Below, piece by piece: positions 59,445-64,000 of a DNA stretch of 64,000 bases (positions within the stretch are counted from its first letter, which is position 1; each line of letters starts with the position of its first letter). A model generated the notes under the pieces. The model did no database searches. It was given only the letters and a program-made list of their open reading frames with translations, and was not told where the DNA came from. This stretch comes from Diadophis punctatus similis (taxonomy: Eukaryota; Chordata; Lepidosauria; Squamata; Dipsadidae): assembly GCA_023053685.1 (NCBI GenBank), contig JALIGW010000001.1, positions 53,503,359 through 53,567,358 of the forward strand. The letters are read 5' to 3'. Position numbers and translations under genes: made by a program.

Positions 59445-60811
59445 TATAAGCAGAGTCATGACTAAGTTGCCAAAATTATTCATTGGAAACTCTGCCAGAG
59501 GTTTGGATTTGAATGTAACAAGAGTTACCCTGACCATCAAGTTGAGGAAGGTTTGAAAAATGAGCAGGTTACGATTCTGTGGGACCTCTGTGGGATCCAA
59601 ACATGTTGTTTATAGCAGTCATTGAGAAGAAGAAAATCTAGTTCATTGTTGTTGCTATTCCACTCGATTGAGGAAAAACAACTGTAAAAAATGATGAAAT
59701 ACTGGGACCTGCAGATAATTGAATATTTATGAAAAAGAAATCCATTGTTATTCCAATTATGATTGGTGTCTTCATCAGAACCTGGAAATATTGAATTTAT
59801 CAGACCTGAACACCCTAATTTTACAAAACAACCCACCCTGTTTGGAACGGCCTATATTCTCAGGCACTATCTTAATAATGCTTAGTTCCTGGGTTAGGAT
59901 TTGAATTATTAATGTTTCACCAGTCTTTGACTGTGAATCTTATTGTGGATTACCCATATAATAATATGTGATGATACCTTTAATACCATCAGACAACAAT
60001 ATCTACCCATTTGAGGTTCTTGGGAAGGACTCAATAAAAATGCCAAATCCAGTCTAAACATCTGGCTGATTGTGCAATGAACCATACCAAGTTCAAATAA
60101 CCATATAGAGGTGGGAAGACAGAGATTTCAGAAAGAGATCTGACAGGTATGTCATAAATATTTTTGACCAACACTCCTTTATAAAAGTGTCTGAGATTAT
60201 TTATTCATGCAATTTGAAATGTTAATAATTTTTGAATAAACATGAATAGCATTTAATGAAATTGTTGGGTCATATGCTAACATAGGGCATGCATGATTAC
60301 TTAGATCATCTGCTTTTAAGTTTAATATTATTAACATTCAAAAAACAGAAAATATACATTCTACTAAACATGTGAGCTTAATAATGCAGCAAAAATAAAT
60401 TCAGTGCAAAACTACAATAAAATAAAATAAAAAACACAAAGAGAAGACTGATAGTAAACAGTTCAAGGCATTGTTTCAAAAATCCCACAGGTTTTAAAGT
60501 AAAAGTATTGTTGTGATTTTGACTAGGTTTCTCAGGACCTCAGTCACTTTCATAATATCTCCATGTGGTAACTTCTGTAAGTCAGAAGATATGAGGAAGC
60601 TTTCTCATAAAAATAAAAGAAAAAACAGGAAACAATTGCAAAATTATTAAGAAAAGTTGTGTGAAACAAATTAGTTTGATTAAGGCTGCTTTAATTAAAC
60701 TGGGCTTCAAAAAGATGGCAGAAATACAGAAAACTCTAATTCTTTGCTGTCATAAGTGGTCATCTGGACTTTTGCAACCCAGATCTGTTAGAAGAGAATA
60801 TTTGTAGCTCA
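59445..60811. other. Unrecognised apart from an R4-like fragment
   Basis: An R4-like UTR fragment lies at 60026-60085. The rest is AT-rich without recognisable features. Confidence 0.4.
60026..60085 (+). mobile_element. R4-like LINE 3' end fragment
   Basis: GGAAGGACTCAATAAAAATG CCAAATCCAGTCTAAACATC TGGCTGATTGTGCAATGAACC matches the UTR at about 14190-14260, without the GGATAA insertion seen there. Confidence 0.6.
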
Positions 60812-60912
60812 GGGTTGAACTGTGGTGTCCCTGGTACTCTCAGGGCTTGGTGGTTTTCTTGAAGACATTTCATTACCAAACTAGGTAACATCATCAGTGC
60901 AACCATGCTAAC
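60812..60912 (-). mobile_element. Penelope-like repeat fragment
   Basis: On the minus strand a hammerhead-like core (60902-60861) is followed by CAAGAAAACCACCAAGCCCT GAGAGTACCAGGGACACCAC, the same order as AAAACAACCAAGCTCAGAGAGCATCAAGGAC at about 39624-39655. The element is a short fragment without coding sequence. Confidence 0.5.
60861..60902 (-). ncRNA. Hammerhead-like ribozyme motif
   Basis: The minus strand reads UUGCA, CUGAUGA (60897-60891), a stem GUUACC/GGUAAU with six pairs and a six-base loop, GAAA (60871-60868), U, GUC (60866-60864), UUC. CUGAUGA, GAAA and a GUC cleavage triplet are in the right order. UUGCA can pair with UUCAA after GUC as helix I with one mismatch. Odd points are one unpaired U between CUGAUGA and stem II, and no room for a helix III loop, so a monomer is unlikely to cleave and a dimer would be needed. 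Confidence 0.4.
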
Positions 60913-61084
60913 TGTTATGTTAGATTGCTTGTCCAAAATAACCCTCTAGCTCTTTGATTTTGTTTAATTTATTAAAATCTGTTAATTAAATACCTTATAC
61001 TTAATAGAACTGCATTGCTCTAATAATGGGATTCCAGCAAACCTTTAGGAAATGTTTTTCAATTAAATTTCAAACATATTTTCA

Positions 61085-62100
61085 TAGGGCCCAGAGATAT
61101 AATTGAAGTCCTGAACACTTTATGAATCTGTATAGGAGAAGGCTGGCTGGAACTAAATCCTCACAAGATGGAGTTACTGTTTATACGCCAGGGTTCATTT
61201 ATGTTTCCTGTTTTGTTTCTGGGAAGGCTTGCACAGACCCTGAAGCAGCAGGTCCATTATTTTCTCATGCTCCTAGACATGCACCTCCTTCTAGATCAGC
61301 ATGTGAAGGCCAGCTGAGCCTTTGCCCAGCTTTGGCTGATAGATCAGTAGCGGCCTTACTTGGGATGAGATCTGACTACAGTGGCTCACATCCTCATCAA
61401 CACTCAACTACAGTAGACTACTGCAATACAATTTACATGGGACTTCTTTTAATGGCCACTTGGAAGTTTCAGTGGATCCAAAACATATGGCCCAGATGCT
61501 CACTGTTGAGCACATATGGCTTGTTTTATGAGCCCTGCATTTGCTTCCTATTTGTTTCTGGATTCAATGTAACCTATCAAACCGTTTTTGACTTGGTGCC
61601 TGGTTAGCTGCACGATAGCATATTCTCACCATAGTCAGCCTGGCCATTTTGATCATGTTAGGAGAAGCAGCTGGTGATCCCTCATTTTTAGAAGATCTGG
61701 AGCTGAAAGGCCAGAAACATTGTTTTTCAGTGATGGGATCAACCTTTTGGAATGACCTCCTGTTGGAAATTCATTTGTCTCCACCACTAGAGTTTTTCCG
61801 GGGGGGGGGGGAGGGGGGAGATGGCAACATTGGGACCAGTAATGGGTTTCACTTACCTTTGCTACCGGTTCGTAGATGTGCATGCGCATGGGCAGATTGT
61901 CCGTGATGATGTCCGGGCAGGTGGGCGGAGCCTCCCGCTGCCGCCACTACCGGTTCCCCACCCCTGATTGGGGCCTGATGTTATGCACTATCTTTGGGTC
62001 TTATTTGTTTCATGTTTATGTTTTATATATTATTGTATATTCTTATTATGTTAGCTGCCAAGAGTCGTGTGATTGGGGCAGTTTGATTAATAACTAAAAA
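61085..62100 (+). mobile_element. L2-type LINE, ORF2 C-terminus and 3' UTR, decayed
   Basis: Plus frames show W.ELNPHKMELL-like sequence (about 61148-61182), DYCNTIYMGLLLMATWKFQW at about 61418, and VSGFNVTYQTVFDLVPG at about 61555-61605, matching the L2 pattern DYCN..Y.GLP...I.KLQ..QN.AAR and the Y(K)xxxxLxPGYL region. A UTR follows with TTAGCTGCCAAGAGTCGTGT GATTGGGGCAG (62049-62080), the L2 GCCGCCCAGAGTCGTGTGAT tail. The 161-codon frame 61122-61607 is part of this relic, not a host gene. A MITE is nested at 61837-61966. Confidence 0.7.
61837..61966. mobile_element. hAT MITE, CAGGGGTGGGTTC family, short copy
   Basis: Termini CAGTAATGGGTTTCACTTAC and CGGTTCCCCACCCCTG. Flanks ATTGGGAC (61829-61836) and ATTGGGGC (61967-61974) agree at 7 of 8 positions. 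It is close to the 23.1 kb copy in its interior (GTCCGTGATGATGTCCGGGC, GGCGGAGCCTCCCG) and lies in the L2 relic. Confidence 0.82.
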
Positions 62101-62691
62101 TCCCAGAAGGGGCAATTCAAATAAGCAAAGCAGTGTTTGAAGTCTTAGCTTGATTCTGATTATTCTGTAAACTGATTTTTGGAATGAAGATGATTTCCCA
62201 AGGGTTTCATCTAAATACGGGTTATGTGTAGAGGCTGGGATGGCTACAGCAGCTGAAAATAGCAAGTCCTTGTTTAAATAAGAACCTAAATTTGAAGCCC
62301 AATATTCTGTACCCAAAGTTAAAATCATCATAATAAGTTTCAGAGGTATATGTTATGGCAAAGTTCCATTATTATGGTTCTCTCAGAACAGCTAAAGAGT
62401 GAAACAAAGGAGGTCTTTCTTCACAGTACAGTTCATGAAATTAAATTAGGGGAAACAAGAACAACACTAAGGCATATCTGTCAGTGCCTAAATGCAGAAA
62501 GTGCTATGTTGCTTAGGCCAGTAAAAAAACAGAAACCCACATAATTCAAGAATTTACAGGCTCGAAGTACTGGAAGGATGTCAAATTCTTTTATTGGACT
62601 CTAGAGAAAGTTTCTCTTAATATTATGTTTCATTCAGAAGTAGTCACAAATTAGTAGTTTTTTTGAGAAACAGATTAATAGTCATCCACAT
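62101..62691. other. No recognisable feature
   Basis: Nothing recognised. Confidence 0.4.
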
Positions 62692-62884
62692 CAGGGGTGA
62701 GTTCAACTTGCCTTCCCCACTGGTTTGCATCGCAACGGAAGTGCATGTTTTGCACTATGGCGCCGCCAAGAGAACCGGCTTGGGGGTGTGGCAGGCCTGG
62801 GTCACTGCTGGTTCCAGTGACCCAGGCCGCCAAGTTACTAACGGTTCTATAGAACCGGTCCGAACTGGCAAGAACCCACCTCTG
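62692..62884. mobile_element. hAT MITE, CAGGGGTGGGTTC family, 193-bp copy
   Basis: Termini CAGGGGTGAGTTCAACTTGC and GGCAAGAACCCACCTCTG. Flanks ATCCACAT (62684-62691) and ATCCACAG (62885-62892) agree at 7 of 8. The interior has an inverted pair around CAGGCCTGGGTCACTG / CAGTGACCCAGGCCG at 62791-62830. Confidence 0.88.
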
Positions 62885-64000
62885 ATCCACAGGAAGCATG
62901 GGGAGAGTTTAGCTCTGATAGGCTGGAGCTGGAGAAATATAGCACAGATTACGTCTTCACCTACAGTAACTTTTGGAGTTCACTTTCATTTTTAGACATA
63001 TTCCTTTGTCACTCAAATGCACTGATTTCCAGACTTCTGAAAAGAACTAACGTTTGAAAGGCAAAATAGACATATGCAATACTGCAAGCATTCTCTATGA
63101 ATAGCCAGCATTTTTATTACACCTTTGCATGGATTTGAGCGACAAATCTAATATGTTGCCAAAGGAAACAAAATGAACAAAAATCTGTATACTTTTTTTT
63201 TCATGTATTATGTATCCTCAGTATTTGTAAACAAGCAAAAATATCTCTGCATGGAACAGATAGGATAGATTGCCATGGAAAATATCTATCTGATTGCTAG
63301 GAGTTGAAAATAACTTGATGGCACATAATCAATCAAGTTCATTATCATATCAATTATATTTCAAGTGCAACTTGCATTGCATATGCAGTTTACCTTTGTG
63401 ACTCTCTCACAAGATGTTGCACTTTGAAGCAACTGAGAAAGTTCCAGAATGTTTTTTAGCATATCTATAAGGAGCCCGAATAAGGTCTAATAAGATGCAG
63501 GGCAAAGGGCATGCCACAGGAGCTGAAAGTAGCCAGTAGAAGCTGGACAGAGTCCAAACCCTGCTTTTATTATTAATAATACCTGCTAGTTTATATCCAT
63601 GACCAGCATTATGTTGAGCCAAGAAAGCACTACTTTAAAACTATAGCAGTTAAATATGAATTTATGTTGCATCATCTGTAGGTTGGAGATGAGATGAGGG
63701 CAAGGTCAGATGGGCAGTGCAGAAGGAAGGATTGTTGCCATGATGAGGGGTATATGAGGAAGATTCTAAAGTGTGATATGCATTGTTATGGACAAAGGAT
63801 TGCATTAGTTACACTTTAAATTAACTACCAATTGACCATTTTAGTGGATCTTCCTGAACATAACTATGTTTAGATCTATCTCAAATGCACATTGCTGTTC
63901 CTGAAGGACTTGTATGCAATTCTGGAAACCTTATGATTTTCTTTGTAGGCCTCCTGTTAGTTTCATTGTATATAGGAGGATATGATGTCTCCTTCCATCT
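62885..64000. other. No recognisable feature
   Basis: AT-rich sequence to the window end; the minus frame at 63407-63622 has no motif. Confidence 0.4.

Noticed and set aside
61122..61607. 161-codon open frame that might be a host gene
   Set aside because: Its content (DYCNTIYMGL..., TVFDLVPG) and the downstream tail match an L2 LINE relic, and it crosses a frameshift relative to that protein.

Overview
The window is AT-rich vertebrate intergenic or intronic DNA. I find no protein-coding gene with intact exons, no rRNA and no free-standing tRNA gene. The repeats point to a squamate reptile, most likely a snake. They are tRNA-derived SINEs of the Sauria type ending in AGTGCTATTGCTATT; CR1-, L2- and R4-like LINE relics; a LINE whose 3' end runs into an (AATAG)n microsatellite, as reported for snake LINEs; and many short hAT elements with clean 8-bp target duplications.

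Layout. 1-11.5 kb: a Tigger-like end, CR1 and L2 3' tails, an LTR-like segment, and long stretches with nothing recognisable. 11.5-15.4 kb: a Sauria SINE, then a decayed R4/Dong-like LINE (about 11.9-14.3 kb) invaded by two hAT elements, a 260-bp foldback insertion with a 13-bp target duplication, and a 440-bp hAT. 16-24 kb: two CR1 C-terminal/3' relics in opposite orientation, a (TTCC)n tract, hAT MITEs and a SINE. 26.4-27.4 kb: a TA-flanked DNA transposon split by a hAT. 35-37.7 kb: two Tigger-like elements, one split by a SINE that is itself split by a SPIN-like hAT. 39.4-44 kb: a Penelope-like fragment with a hammerhead-like motif, five SINEs, a MITE, and a 612-bp transposon with a large internal foldback. 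50-56.2 kb: a compound TA/CA microsatellite, a tRNA-promoter-like segment bracketed by inverted telomeric repeats, and two head-to-head LINE copies of one family. 58.5-63 kb: LINE tails, a SINE, a second hammerhead-like copy, an L2 ORF2 relic and two MITEs.

None of the reading frames looks like an active host gene. Those with recognisable protein similarity are broken reverse-transcriptase fragments. The most interesting signals are (a) two copies of a repeat that fold like a hammerhead ribozyme, with a third unrelated-looking foldback repeat sharing the GATGA...GAAACGTC signature; (b) an eight-member hAT MITE family with the terminus CAGGGGTGGGTTC, whose copies carry exact CRE-type and YY1-type sites; (c) the same internal hairpin sitting inside two DNA transposons with different termini; and (d) a three-level nested insertion giving a relative age order. 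Family names rest on memory of consensus features and peptide motifs, not on a database search.
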